Program-made: the position numbers and the translations under genes
Shown: positions 43,448-52,743 of the stretch, piece after piece
Layout of the letters: every line of letters starts with the position of its first letter
How positions within the stretch are numbered: position 1 is the stretch's first letter
The notes under the pieces: model-generated
The model's input: only the letters and a program-made list of their open reading frames with translations
What the model was told of the DNA's origin: nothing
The model's database searches: none
From: DATMNI01 sp035570275
GTDB taxonomy: Bacteria; Acidobacteriota; Terriglobia; Bryobacterales; Bryobacteraceae
Length of the DNA stretch: 64,000 nt
Assembly (NCBI GenBank): GCA_035570275.1
Contig: DATMNI010000148.1
Location: forward strand, 1 to 64,000
Direction of reading: 5' to 3'

Positions 43448-43866
43448 TTCCCGGCCACGGCAGTTGCTGCGAATAGCAGCGCCAACAAAGCTGCCAACAA
43501 TAGTGCCGCAGCCCGCGGGGCCAGCCATTTGGCATCTCTCGGTTTCGCTCCAACTATCGTGACAGGGATGCCTGTCATCGACTGGATCCGTGCCTGCTCT
43601 TTCCCAGATAGGACAGTCATTTGCGCGCCAATCCCCTGCCACCCCCTCAGCAATTCACAGCCGGCGGCATCAATGCTCGTGAGACCGGTTAGATCGATTA
43701 TCAGATATCTTCGGCCCAAAATCGAGCACGCCGTTAGCCTTGCCTGCTCCAAATCCTGCGTCCTCTCCCTGGAGAGATCACCAGTCAACTGGAAGCGAAA
43801 CGCCGCGGACGCATCGTGCATGTAGTAGACGAAGTCGTCGTTTTTTGGGTGAAATGCGGGATTCAT
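43447..43866 (-). pseudogene. STAS-domain protein with C-terminal membrane segment, stop lost
   Basis: About 140 recognisable residues from ATG 43866. YLIIDLTGLTSIDAAGCELLRGWQ is the STAS/anti-sigma-antagonist phospho-site region (the residue before Asp-Ala is Ile rather than a clear Ser), and AAALLLAALLALLFAATAV is a membrane segment. After that the frame enters the family D repeat and stays open into another frame of the adaptor gene to 42844, so there is no natural end. Probably a gene whose tail was replaced by a repeat. Alternative: a real protein ending further on. Confidence 0.55.
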
Positions 43867-44092
43867 ACCCAGATCCAAGAAGTCAGTTCGTCATGCAATC
43901 GATTGGCCAGTAGTCAGGATGGCGTGTGCAAAGGCGGGGATTCACAGCCGTCATCGACGCTCCTCCCATTGAATCCCACACTAGGGCAGTACGGGCCCCC
44001 GGAACATCACCAGAACCAGGACTTTTGCGGTAACACTCCAGGTGGTGGGCTCACGTACCACGATCGAGTTAGCCGAAATCGGTCTGAACCGG

Positions 44093-44512
44093 CTATCGCC
44101 GTGGTGAGGAACTCGGAGGGATGATAATCTCGCGCCGCCCAAACAGACGCGCGTCGACCGAGAATGCGCCCGGACCAAGTGTAATGATGGCCAGCAAGAT
44201 CGTAACGGCGAAGACAACCGACATGAATGAATCGAACAGAGTCCGGGTGCAGACGGGAAGCAGCGAGAACGCGATGCCGGTGGCCTCCAACCCCACCACG
44301 ACACTGACAAGTGGAGTGAGAAGACCGATCCAGAGCAGTGCGCCGCAGGCGACGCTCGTCAATCCGACGAGCCACGCTGCCAGTGAGGGACCAGGTTCAC
44401 GCAAATAGTAACCGCCCTGCACTAACAGTGTCGTCGCCAACACAGTTCGCAGCAGGAGCAGGGCTATTCCCGGCCACCGGCCAGGAAACGCCGAAAATAA
44501 GCGTCGCAGCAT
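44093..44512 (-). CDS. DoxX-like membrane protein
   Basis: 139 residues from ATG 44512. Four membrane segments; IALLLLRTVLATTLLVQGGYYL, GLTSVACGALLWIGLLTPL and the C-terminal LGPGAFSVDARLFGRREIIIP match a DoxX/TQO-small-subunit-like subfamily common in Acidobacteriota. Precise role unknown, thought to be redox or stress related in other bacteria. The 43867-44092 gap downstream has no feature. Confidence 0.78.
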   Translation of the reverse strand: MLRRLFSAFPGRWPGIALLLLRTVLATTLLVQGGYYLREPGPSLAAWLVGLTSVACGALLWIGLLTPLVSVVVGLEATGIAFSLLPVCTRTLFDSFMSVVFAVTILLAIITLGPGAFSVDARLFGRREIIIPPSSSPRR

Positions 44513-44633
44513 GGTCTCCTTCCGTAATTGGGCGCACTCAGGGCGCCCTGATCGTAGGATATTGCCAACTGGCCGCCCTGCGAATCCCACCCTTGCGGCA
44601 ATTTCTGCTACCACTTTCGGGTAAACACCGGAC

Positions 44634-45263
44634 TCACAACTCGATGATGCCCCGGCGCACCGCGATGGCAATCGCCTGCGTGCGATCTTTCGCGCCCAGC
44701 TTATCCATGATGTGTTTGATGTGCACTTTCACTGTTTCTTCGGAAACGAAGAGGAGGTCTGCGATATCGCGATTCCGGTTGCCGCCGGCGACCTTCGTGA
44801 GAACCTCCACCTCACGGGCGGTCAGATCTTCGTCGCTCATGTGTTCGGCGAGTTGCAACGCCACTTCGGGAGGCACGCGTTTCTTTCCCGCATGCACCTG
44901 ACGGATCACGTCCAGAAGTTCACTGGGAGGCATGTTCTTGAGGAGGTAGCCGCGAGCTCCCGCCCGTAGCGCGCGCTGAATTTCGACATCGCCCTCAAAC
45001 GTCGTCAGCATGACAATCCGAGCTTCGGGGAATTCCGAACGAATCGCGATCATCGCGTCGATGCCGCTCAGGTCCGGGAGCCGGAGGTCCATCAGCGTAA
45101 CGTCGGGCCGATGCAGGCGATACTGCTGAATGGCCTCAGTCCCGCCCGATGCCTGCGCTACCAGCACCATGTCCGGCTGGCTGTTGATCAGGGTGGCGAT
45201 CCCCTCGGTGATGAGGGGATGGTCGTCGACGCTGAAAACCCGGATCCGGGGTTGATCGTTCAT
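44634..45263 (-). CDS. NarL/FixJ-family response regulator
   Basis: 209 residues from ATG 45263. Receiver with FSVDDHPLI (D13, D14), phosphoacceptor D59 (VTLMDLRLPD) and LKNMPPSELL. LuxR-type HTH at the C-terminus: LTAREVEVLTKVAGGNRNRDIADLLFVSEETVKVHIKHIMDKLGAKDRT. Its ATG overlaps the kinase stop (ATGA), so it is the output of the propeller kinase upstream. The two genes with the 48.4-49.5 kb gene form one minus-strand unit. Confidence 0.95.
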   Translation of the reverse strand: MNDQPRIRVFSVDDHPLITEGIATLINSQPDMVLVAQASGGTEAIQQYRLHRPDVTLMDLRLPDLSGIDAMIAIRSEFPEARIVMLTTFEGDVEIQRALRAGARGYLLKNMPPSELLDVIRQVHAGKKRVPPEVALQLAEHMSDEDLTAREVEVLTKVAGGNRNRDIADLLFVSEETVKVHIKHIMDKLGAKDRTQAIAIAVRRGIIEL

Positions 45264-48200
45264 TTGCCGTTTCCTTTCGCCGCTGCGGATTGCCGGGCGT
45301 GGGCCCTTAACGGATTTCGCCTGCCGAACCAACTCAGCATGGGCCTGGAGTGACCTTGGAATGCGATATGGCCGGGCACACAGAGTTCGACCTCGGTGCC
45401 CGCCGCGGCGCCGCTGTAAACATGCAGACGAGCGCCAATCTGTTCCGCCTTTTCTCGCATCCCGGAGAGCCCCCAGTGCCCGTCGCGGCCCGACTTCAGT
45501 ATCCGAGGATCGATCCCACAGCCATCGTCACGCACCAGAATACGCAGTTGGCTGGGAGAATACACCAGCTCCACTTCGATGTTTTTCGCTCGCGCATGGC
45601 GGAAGGCGTTAATCAACGCCTCTCTACCGATGCGATACACGTCGTCACGGAGCAAGGGGTGCAAAGGCGCCTGCTGCCCATCCACAATGATCCGAAATCC
45701 GATTGCTTCCTGCGCCGTGCCGTTCGCGACAAGCTCTTGCTGCACCCGCCAGAGAGCTTGTTCCAGATCCAGGGAACCGCTGCTGGACGAGCGCAATCCT
45801 CGAACGGCGTTCCTCCCTTCCTCGGTAACCTGCCTCATCAATTGAAGAGCCCGGGTCAGCGTGGGCCTGGCTGGTGAATCCGCGGGCAAACTGTCGGCTG
45901 CGACATGGACTTGCATGGAGGCGCTCAGAAAGCCCTGCAGCAAGGTGTCGTGCAATTCCTGCGCGATGCGGGTCCGCTCGGTCAGCCGCTCCTCAAATCG
46001 GAGGCTGAGCCGGCTGGTCAATTGATGCATGCGGAGGCGGTAAAACGCCAAAATGACGCCTCCACAGGCCAACACAACGCCCGCGCGGAACCACCAGGTC
46101 TGCCAGAACAATGGATCGACTTCGAACGCGATCGTACCTTCATTGCTGTTCCAAACGCCATCCGGGTTGGTTGCCATAACCCGAAACCGATATGGGCCTG
46201 GCGGCAGGTTCGTGTAAACAGCCTCTCGAGTGGCCGCCGGCTCGCTCCAGGCGGAATCGAATCCGTCGAGCCAATAGCGAAACCGAACCCGCTCCGGAAT
46301 CGAAAGGCTCAGGCCGGTATAGCCGAAAGTGATCCTCTGGCGTCCTCCCGGAATATGAACCGGCCCTGGCAGCCGGACGGTGCTGCCGTCCGCCGAAATC
46401 GTTTGCACATGAACGATCGCGGGAGCCGCATTGCGCGTCAGCCGCGCCGGGTCAACCACCGAGATGCCGCGATTCAGGGAAAACCAGATGCGTCCCGATG
46501 GATCGGAGATCACAGACCGGTGCCGCCTGACGCCTTCGACGCCGCGGAGGCCGTCTGCCAGTCCAAACTCGCGCAGATCGCCCTCACCTAGTGTGCCCCG
46601 CAGAAGCCTTTCCCGGTTCACGCGTAATACGTGGTTGGATGTTGCCAGCCAGAGCGAGCCGTACCGGTCTTCCTCGATACCCAGGATTGATTCCCGCAGC
46701 CTTGGTTCCGGCAGCCTTGGTTCCGGCAGCATGGATGCCTGCAATCCGGAGGACGCTGTCCCTGGGACTTGAATCCCCTTGGGGCCCAGGAACGCAAGCC
46801 CGGCCGCCGTACCAATCCATAGCACTCCAGTGGAATCCTCAAGCAGGCAGTAGACATTTTCGGACGGCAGAAAGTCTTTGCCGGTGTAGGCACGCCAACG
46901 GCCTTTCGACAACGCGTTCAGGCCGCCAGGCGTCGCAAACCACATCGTCCCGTTGGAACTCTCGAGGATCGAGGCAACCGTATTCGACAGCAGCCCGCTG
47001 GCGGTCGTGTAGGTCGTGAATCGGCCGCCGCTGAGATGGCTGACACCGCCCGACAGCGTTCCGGCCCAAACACTTCCATCGCGAGCCCGATAGACCGAGA
47101 AGACGCTGTCTTGAGCCAGTCCATCGGCTTTTGTATAGGTCTGGGCGCTGAAGGCACCTTGCCCCATGCGTAGCCTTGTCAATCCCCCGCGCTGTCTCCC
47201 AAGCCACAAGTCCCCCTGGTCACCAGCGATGGAGTAAACCACATCGCGGTCCAGTCCATCGGTCGCAACGTGCCCGTGTTGGCCCTCCTTCATCCACCAC
47301 AATCCGCCATTCACTGGTGGGAACCACATCCGGTTCTCCGCATCCACGAAAACCGGATTGCCCCCGTCCGACGGCAGGCCCTCGGGCACTGAGTAGGTCA
47401 CAAACGCGCTGTCGCGGAGACGCTCGATTCCGCTGGCGTGTCCGATCCACAGGTTGCCCTCCCGGTCTTCAAACAGCGCTGTAACAGCCTCTCGTGACCG
47501 GTCATCGACGGCATCCAGCGGAGAGACACCGCGATCGTTGAGGCGCAGCAGGCCGCGGGAGTCCGTGCCGGCCCAGATGTTTCCGTCGCGATCCCTCGCC
47601 ATCGCCAGAATCTGGATTCGAGCCAGCGACTCCATTCCGGCCGCAGTCAGATGGTTCCCGTTCCAGCGCACGATGCCCTCGTCAGTGCCGACCCACAGGT
47701 CGCCTGCGGCGCCGGATGCCAGACAGTTGACCTTCAGATCGGGTAAACCGTCCGTGACGGCGGAGGTCTGTCCCTGGCGAAAACGAAACAGGCCGGCGCC
47801 TCGCGTGCCGTCCCAGATGCTGCCATCGGGCGTCTGCGCCACGGAAAGCACCGGGGAGCGAGGTAAGTCCTTCGCATCCGCGATCATCTCAAATCTGCCT
47901 TGGCGATAGATCATGGTGCCCCGTTCCATCAAAGAAATGAGAAGCTCGCCCTGATTGGCCAGGCTCATCGCGGTAATGCGGGAGCCCAACGAAGCGTCAG
48001 CCACAGGACGGTCGAAGACCCCATTGCGGTATCGCAGCAGGGTCGCTCCGTCTAACTGAATCCATAGACTCCCTTCGCGGTCTGGCATCAAGCCGAGAAC
48101 ACTCTCTCCGTGCAGCAATTCCGGCACATCCCGGACAAGGCGGAAGTTCAGGCCGTCGAAACGAACCAGGCCGGCCTGCGTGCCAATCCATAGATAGCCG

Positions 48201-48358
48201 TCATTGGATTGGCCGATCGCGTAGACAGGCCCCCGCGGGAATCCCTGTTCCGCTCCCCATCGCTCACGGATGTACTGCGACATCGCCCGGTTGGGGTCGA
48301 TCGCGTATGCTGTGCCCCCCAGAAACACCGCGAGCCACAACACCCGCAGGATCGCCAT
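45260..48358 (-). CDS. Two-component propeller sensor histidine kinase (Reg_prop/Y_Y_Y/HisKA_3)
   Basis: 1032 residues from ATG 48358, preceded by GGAG. Signal-like start (AILRVLWLAVFLGGTAYA). Residues 40-690 hold about ten Reg_prop blades: DGYLWIGTQAGLVRFDG, GDLWVGTDEGIVRWNG, DGNIWAGTDSRGLLRLND, EGNLWIGHASGIERL and later copies. A Y_Y_Y domain follows (YTNLPPGPYRFRVMATNPDG), one membrane segment (WWFRAGVVLACGGVILAFY), then HisKA_3 with TRIAQELHDTLLQGF (His phospho-site) and a HATPase. It senses an extracytoplasmic ligand, often a polysaccharide in Bacteroidota relatives. A LPEPRLPEPR duplication interrupts one blade. Confidence 0.92.
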   Translation of the reverse strand: MAILRVLWLAVFLGGTAYAIDPNRAMSQYIRERWGAEQGFPRGPVYAIGQSNDGYLWIGTQAGLVRFDGLNFRLVRDVPELLHGESVLGLMPDREGSLWIQLDGATLLRYRNGVFDRPVADASLGSRITAMSLANQGELLISLMERGTMIYRQGRFEMIADAKDLPRSPVLSVAQTPDGSIWDGTRGAGLFRFRQGQTSAVTDGLPDLKVNCLASGAAGDLWVGTDEGIVRWNGNHLTAAGMESLARIQILAMARDRDGNIWAGTDSRGLLRLNDRGVSPLDAVDDRSREAVTALFEDREGNLWIGHASGIERLRDSAFVTYSVPEGLPSDGGNPVFVDAENRMWFPPVNGGLWWMKEGQHGHVATDGLDRDVVYSIAGDQGDLWLGRQRGGLTRLRMGQGAFSAQTYTKADGLAQDSVFSVYRARDGSVWAGTLSGGVSHLSGGRFTTYTTASGLLSNTVASILESSNGTMWFATPGGLNALSKGRWRAYTGKDFLPSENVYCLLEDSTGVLWIGTAAGLAFLGPKGIQVPGTASSGLQASMLPEPRLPEPRLRESILGIEEDRYGSLWLATSNHVLRVNRERLLRGTLGEGDLREFGLADGLRGVEGVRRHRSVISDPSGRIWFSLNRGISVVDPARLTRNAAPAIVHVQTISADGSTVRLPGPVHIPGGRQRITFGYTGLSLSIPERVRFRYWLDGFDSAWSEPAATREAVYTNLPPGPYRFRVMATNPDGVWNSNEGTIAFEVDPLFWQTWWFRAGVVLACGGVILAFYRLRMHQLTSRLSLRFEERLTERTRIAQELHDTLLQGFLSASMQVHVAADSLPADSPARPTLTRALQLMRQVTEEGRNAVRGLRSSSSGSLDLEQALWRVQQELVANGTAQEAIGFRIIVDGQQAPLHPLLRDDVYRIGREALINAFRHARAKNIEVELVYSPSQLRILVRDDGCGIDPRILKSGRDGHWGLSGMREKAEQIGARLHVYSGAAAGTEVELCVPGHIAFQGHSRPMLSWFGRRNPLRAHARQSAAAKGNGK

Positions 48359-48386
48359 AACGCTCCGGCATTTTCGAGTTCGCAAG

Positions 48387-49475
48387 TCAGGGGAGGTATT
48401 CGAATTTTTCAATGATCACCTCGGCCCCGTGCTGCAGGCGCACCCGCCGGTTGTCGAAAACGTAGAGGTTCATGTGGACCGACTCACCCCCTGGCTCGGG
48501 AACTCCGGACGTGAAGACATGAGCGGCCACCACGTCAGGCTTCCCCGCGGATTGGGAACCGCGAACCGTCCGGAAAGCCACGCGCCCAGGCTCCCAATCG
48601 AACGAATAGGTAAGCCGCCCCGGCGGCGACAAGAAACGGACTACGTTGGCGGCTACGAAATAGGGTTGAACCACATATTGAGTGTTCTTGCCGGTGAGTT
48701 CACCCCAGCGGCTGACCTCGATATCCATCTCCCGGTACGGGCCGGAGCCGTCCCACGCGGAGATGGTCAGAACTACCGGCGGCTCCAGATGAGAGACGTC
48801 ACTCACGACGAAGCGATACGATCCGTAGCCGAGGCTCCGGAAAAGGTCTATTTCGGCGCTTCTCCATCCGGCCGAGGTCTGTGCGATGCGGAGATGAAGG
48901 AAGCCTTTGGGATCGACCCATGCGTTAGCGGCATCATACAAGTTGCGTGTACCCGCTGGATTGGCGGGAGTCTGGTGAATCACCCACTCATATCCGCTGA
49001 AATCCAGCGTCTTGAGGGATGCATGGTCCAACATCGGCCCTTCGGCCGTTGCGACAGCCTGGACCGGCCCGCCTTTCAGTGGCAGCGAGTTCACGGTCAA
49101 AGGCGGTTTGTAACCCGCATCCACCAGCAGTGCGGCGTACGAGGTTCCGGGGTGAGTGGAATTCTTCCAGGTGGAATCCTGCTGAATCGTTGTGAAGGGC
49201 TCTCCGGCTAGCGGTTGGACCCACCATACTCCGCTGCGAGCGAACAACACAATCCGTTGACCCGGCCGCGCGCCCGTAACGCGTCCCGCGATCGAATCGA
49301 CGAGATCCGGGCTGCCTTCACCGGCCGGAGGAAGCCGGGTGAATTCGATCGACGGCGGGGCTTCGGCGTGCCGGGAACGGCAGTCCATCGTCAGAAGACA
49401 GACGATTCCGAGCACCCCACCCATCCCCATCAACGCGATTGAGTTCGAGCGTGGCACAAACTTCAATCCTGGCAT
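48387..49475 (-). CDS. Secreted protein with GH16/concanavalin-like domain
   Basis: 362 residues. Hydrophobic signal (IALMGMGGVLGIVCLLTMDC). The first half has GQRIVLFARSGVWWVQPLAGEPFTTI and continues to about residue 110, a beta-rich domain unknown to me. The second half, GWRSAEIDLFRSLGYGSYRFVV .. AWDGSGPYREMDIEVSRWGE, resembles the jelly-roll catalytic face of GH16 enzymes, with EMDIE as a possible catalytic signature. Not a clear GH16 by length or order. It ends 28 bp before the kinase and is likely co-transcribed with it, so it may bind or act on the sensed ligand. Confidence 0.6.
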   Translation of the reverse strand: MPGLKFVPRSNSIALMGMGGVLGIVCLLTMDCRSRHAEAPPSIEFTRLPPAGEGSPDLVDSIAGRVTGARPGQRIVLFARSGVWWVQPLAGEPFTTIQQDSTWKNSTHPGTSYAALLVDAGYKPPLTVNSLPLKGGPVQAVATAEGPMLDHASLKTLDFSGYEWVIHQTPANPAGTRNLYDAANAWVDPKGFLHLRIAQTSAGWRSAEIDLFRSLGYGSYRFVVSDVSHLEPPVVLTISAWDGSGPYREMDIEVSRWGELTGKNTQYVVQPYFVAANVVRFLSPPGRLTYSFDWEPGRVAFRTVRGSQSAGKPDVVAAHVFTSGVPEPGGESVHMNLYVFDNRRVRLQHGAEVIIEKFEYLP

Positions 49476-49680
49476 CCTTGACAGTCGCTCGTCTCATTCT
49501 AATACGGGGCCATAAGCTGCCTCGAGCCAATCGCATGAAGAAGCCATGAAGAGAAGTAAAGAGAGCACACATTCCAGCATCGATCGGCAGCTCGCTGCCA
49601 ACCGTGAACGGTTCGATGCGCGCACGCGTCTGCTCAAAATGGGATCTTAGCGTCGGCCCGGGCCGCCGCCGAAGACGTCG

Positions 49681-49918
49681 GTCCCACGAAATTACCAATC
49701 TCGAGGCGGTCCGCTTTCGGTCCGTTCTGGTCATCCAGGGAATTGCCCCCAACTGGATGTGGGTGAGGGTGCACACCGACAAAGGCCTCGTCGGGATCGG
49801 CGAATCGTATCCGGGCTACGATGCCCACCGCGGCGCCCTCAAGGAACTGGCGCCAGTCATCCTGGGAAAGGACGCCTTGCCCGCCATGGCGGCACGTTTA
49901 TCACGCAGTCGGAATTGA
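49681..49918 (+). pseudogene. Fragment of mandelate racemase/muconate lactonizing enzyme N-terminus
   Basis: About 75 codons reading ITNLEAVRF and WMWVRVHTDKGLVGIGESYPGYDAHRGALKELAPVILGKDAL, the N-terminal cap domain of enolase-superfamily sugar dehydratases. The frame then stops and the barrel is missing. A start is unclear. The preceding 49476-49680 contains a short frame (MKRSKESTHSSIDRQL..) of unknown origin. Confidence 0.7.
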
Positions 49919-50034
49919 AGCAGTCGCTCGAACCCACCCAGCGGATGCGCAAGGCAGCGGGCGATGAGATCGATTGTGAGCACCGAATTGTACCCTATTG
50001 CCAAGCATTCGTGTTTGCTATGTAATGTCTGGGT

Positions 50035-50136
50035 ATGAGTCTCGCGTACGCCGAACGCTTTTACTACATGGATCAGCAGCAGCCGTCCAGGTCCAAGGTG
50101 GACGATTATGTCGAGAGGCATGCAGTGCGGCTCTAG
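50035..50136 (+). pseudogene. Short tail-like open frame in decay zone
   Basis: 33 codons, MSLAYAERFYYMDQQQPSRS..DDYVERHAVRL, ends in TAG. Composition looks coding and it may be the last part of a lost gene. No family recognised. 49919-50034 holds nothing else. Confidence 0.3.
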
Positions 50137-50173
50137 CGTCTTGCTTCTTGCGTCTTGCTTCTAACCCAAGGCC

Positions 50174-50998
50174 ATGCGAATTTCGCTGATTCAGATGAAC
50201 AGCCGCGCCAATTGCCTGGAAGGCAACGTAGAGCGGGCGTGCGGTTTCATAGCGCGTGCGGCCGCGGAGAAAGCCGAACTTGCCGTTTTGCCGGAGTTCT
50301 TTAACCGCGAGTACTTCCCGCAATACCGCGATTATAAATACATGGATTACGCGGAAACCGATGATGGTTACACGCAGACGCGCATGAAGGAGGCGGCGCG
50401 CGATCACGGCATCTGGCTGGTCTCCACGATCTTCGAGATGGAGCGCCCGGGTCTGTATTTCGACACCGCGATGCTAATCAATCCCAAGGGGCAGATCACA
50501 GGCAAATACCGCAAGGTTCATCCCGCGGCTTTGCTCAGCCTGGAGAAGATCTACTTCCGCGGCGGGTCCTCATTCCCGGTGTTCAGGCTGGGCGAGTGGA
50601 CCGTCGGTATTTCGACCTGTTACGACAACTTGTTTCCGGAATCGTGCCGCTGCCTGGCATTGCGCGGCGCCGAACTCATCGTGGCGCCGTATGCCACCCC
50701 CATCGACGATCCCTGGGAGAACTTTCTGAGCACCCGCGCCCTGGAAAACGGCGTATACTTCGCCGCCTGCAATCACGTGGGTCAGGAAGGTGAGTGGCGG
50801 ATGTCGGGCAAGAGCATGATCATCTCTCCGGCAGGCAAAATCCTGATCCAGGCCGGCGGCGCCGAAGATCAAATCATCTCCTGGGAAGCGGAGCGGGAGG
50901 AAGTCGTCCGCGCGCGCCGGAATTTCCCGCTGTTCCGGGATCGCCGGCCCGATGCTTACGGTAACATCACGGCCAAGGCCGAAGACCTGCTGGATTGA
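50174..50998 (+). CDS. Carbon-nitrogen hydrolase (nitrilase superfamily, AguB-like)
   Basis: 274 residues. Catalytic triad visible: Glu 41 (VLPEFFNREYF), Lys in GKYRKVHP and Cys 149 (GISTCYDNLFPE). Motifs FDTAMLINPKGQITGKYRK and STRALENGVYFAACNHVG complete the fold. Similarity in length and in EFF..EYF to N-carbamoylputrescine amidohydrolase suggests an amidase acting on an N-carbamoyl amine, but no other agmatine or polyamine gene is in the window. The stop lies in a 13-bp tandem repeat (CTGGATTGAAGGG) that is present three times to 51027. It stands between two decayed genes. Confidence 0.85.
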   Translation: MRISLIQMNSRANCLEGNVERACGFIARAAAEKAELAVLPEFFNREYFPQYRDYKYMDYAETDDGYTQTRMKEAARDHGIWLVSTIFEMERPGLYFDTAMLINPKGQITGKYRKVHPAALLSLEKIYFRGGSSFPVFRLGEWTVGISTCYDNLFPESCRCLALRGAELIVAPYATPIDDPWENFLSTRALENGVYFAACNHVGQEGEWRMSGKSMIISPAGKILIQAGGAEDQIISWEAEREEVVRARRNFPLFRDRRPDAYGNITAKAEDLLD

Positions 50999-51270
50999 AG
51001 GGCTGGATTGAAGGGCTGGATTGAAGGAAGGACATGAAATCTAACAGCGTGTGTGTTTCTTTCAACAGCTCTTTCGAGCTATTTTGTGGTAGCATTCACC
51101 TATATCCGTGGCACACGGGGCGTGTCATTTGGAATTGCCGATGCGCAAATATGCTCCACAGCGTACCGTGTGGAGTTTTCCCCGAAGCAGGAAGCCACGG
51201 TGTCACGTCAACTACCCGTTCCCACAGCCGGCCGCCCCGCGTCAATCTTGGTTCCCGAAGAATCGCCCAC

Positions 51271-51808
51271 TCCTTCCACCTCCCACGAAAATCTGAGCCG
51301 GAGGTCATTGTTCCTGGCCAAGCCTGGGCTAATAGCGGCAACGGCGATATCCTACGCCCGAATCCTCGGCGCGGACGGCCGTATCCACCTCCGTTACGTC
51401 GGTGTCGGCAATCGCGGCCGCGAACTTCCGTCGGTTGTCGCTGGACCCAAATCGAGTCACAACGTCGAAATGATAGCCGTATGCGATCTGTGGAATGTAA
51501 ATCGCCAGCGAGCGGCTAAGGCCGCGGCAGATGAATACGGCAGGCCTCCGCTCTCATTTCAGTGCTTGGACGAACTTGGTTCGAACCCCTGCCAACCGCG
51601 AAACTGGCTGGAGTGTTTGCGCACGCGGTACCAGCCTGACGCTTCCGTGGAGCAAGGCCTGGCTCAATCGGTGGCTGCGATCAGGGCGGCCCGAGCCCAA
51701 CAGGAAGAGAAAAAACTATACTGGGACGCTCCAACGGAGGAAATCGTTGAGGCATTCCCGGCGGCCTCCAAGACCGGATGGAGGGCGCCATCCAAACGAG
51801 GTGCCTGA
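51271..51808 (+). pseudogene. Gfo/Idh/MocA oxidoreductase with internal deletion
   Basis: N-terminal part: SRRSLFLAKPGLIAATAISYA (Tat-like signal), then IHLRYVGVGNRGRELPSVVAG and VEMIAVCDLWNVNRQRAAKAA, the Rossmann start. It jumps directly to the far C-terminus, NWLECLRTRYQPDASVEQGLAQSVAAIRAARAQ and KLYWDAPTEEI. Roughly 200 middle residues, including the EKP motif, are missing, so it cannot be active. Codons upstream to 51053 are open but unconvincing. Confidence 0.72.
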
Positions 51809-51999
51809 CCATCCGGAGCGCCTGGGCCACGGCGGCCTACGAAGCGTTCGCCTTCTTGAAACCGAATTACCATAACCTTGAGCACAATCCTGCCCTTCGT
51901 CCATCCGAAGGCCGGCGCGCAGCAGGCCGGCGCGGGGCAACCGCCTGTCAAAGCCGGTGCCGGGTCCCACCAGGGTTGCCGGCGCGGGGCGGAGAACCC

Positions 52000-52617
52000 G
52001 TGATCACACCTCCCCGTCTGCCAACCGGATTGGCGCTAATCTTTTTGATAGCCGGAGCTTCCTCAGGCACGGCACAGCCGTTGCCGGAACCATACACCCC
52101 TTCAGAGCGGTGGTCGCTTTACCTTCATCGTACATACGGACCTGAGCGCATGGGACTTCTCGCTGTGGACACGGCCATTGACCAGGTGTTGCGTGAGCCT
52201 GCCTGTTGGAACTCCGGAGCCGCGTCGTACGGACGCCGGTACGCCCGAGCGTTTCAGAGTCGCGTAGTCAGAAACAGCGCCGAACTAGTCAGCGGGCTTC
52301 TAACTGGCGAGGATTTGCGGTATCATGCGTCGCGATCGTTCTCGATACACGGAAGACTCTGGAACGCTTTGCGAGCCTCTGTGACTGCGCAGATGCCCGA
52401 TGGAACAAAACGGCCCTCGTATACCCGCTTCTTCGCCAACGAACTGGCAATCGTGTCCACGGCGCGTTGGGCCAGGCAGCCGATTCGACCGGAGTGGCTA
52501 ATGAAGTCTCTCGCGTACTCCACCCTCGACCAGGCAGAGACAAACATCCTGGATGAATTCGGTCCCGACCTCCGCCGGGTCGGCATCAAGGTCTGGAAGC
52601 GAGTTCATCCTCACTAA
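52000..52617 (+). CDS. Secreted hypothetical protein
   Basis: 205 residues from GTG 52000 with GGAGAA five bases before it. Signal segment LALIFLIAGASSGTAQ. The body (YTPSERWSLYLHRTYGPERMG .. YGRRYARAFQSRVVRNSAELVSGLLTGEDLRYHASRSFSIHGRLWNALRASV) looks helical and matches a type of small exported protein seen in Acidobacteriota; function unknown. Upstream codons to 51778 belong to the decay zone. Confidence 0.7.
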   Translation: MITPPRLPTGLALIFLIAGASSGTAQPLPEPYTPSERWSLYLHRTYGPERMGLLAVDTAIDQVLREPACWNSGAASYGRRYARAFQSRVVRNSAELVSGLLTGEDLRYHASRSFSIHGRLWNALRASVTAQMPDGTKRPSYTRFFANELAIVSTARWARQPIRPEWLMKSLAYSTLDQAETNILDEFGPDLRRVGIKVWKRVHPH

Positions 52618-52743
52618 TGGCCTTTGCGGAAGCCGCAACCCAGTAGGCGCGGTCCAGCTCGGGCAAAGAAATTCGTTTATCGGTAGCCGCCGCCGCTCTA
52701 GTGGTCCTTGGTTCGGGCCCCGAGGCGACAGTATGATGTTAGT

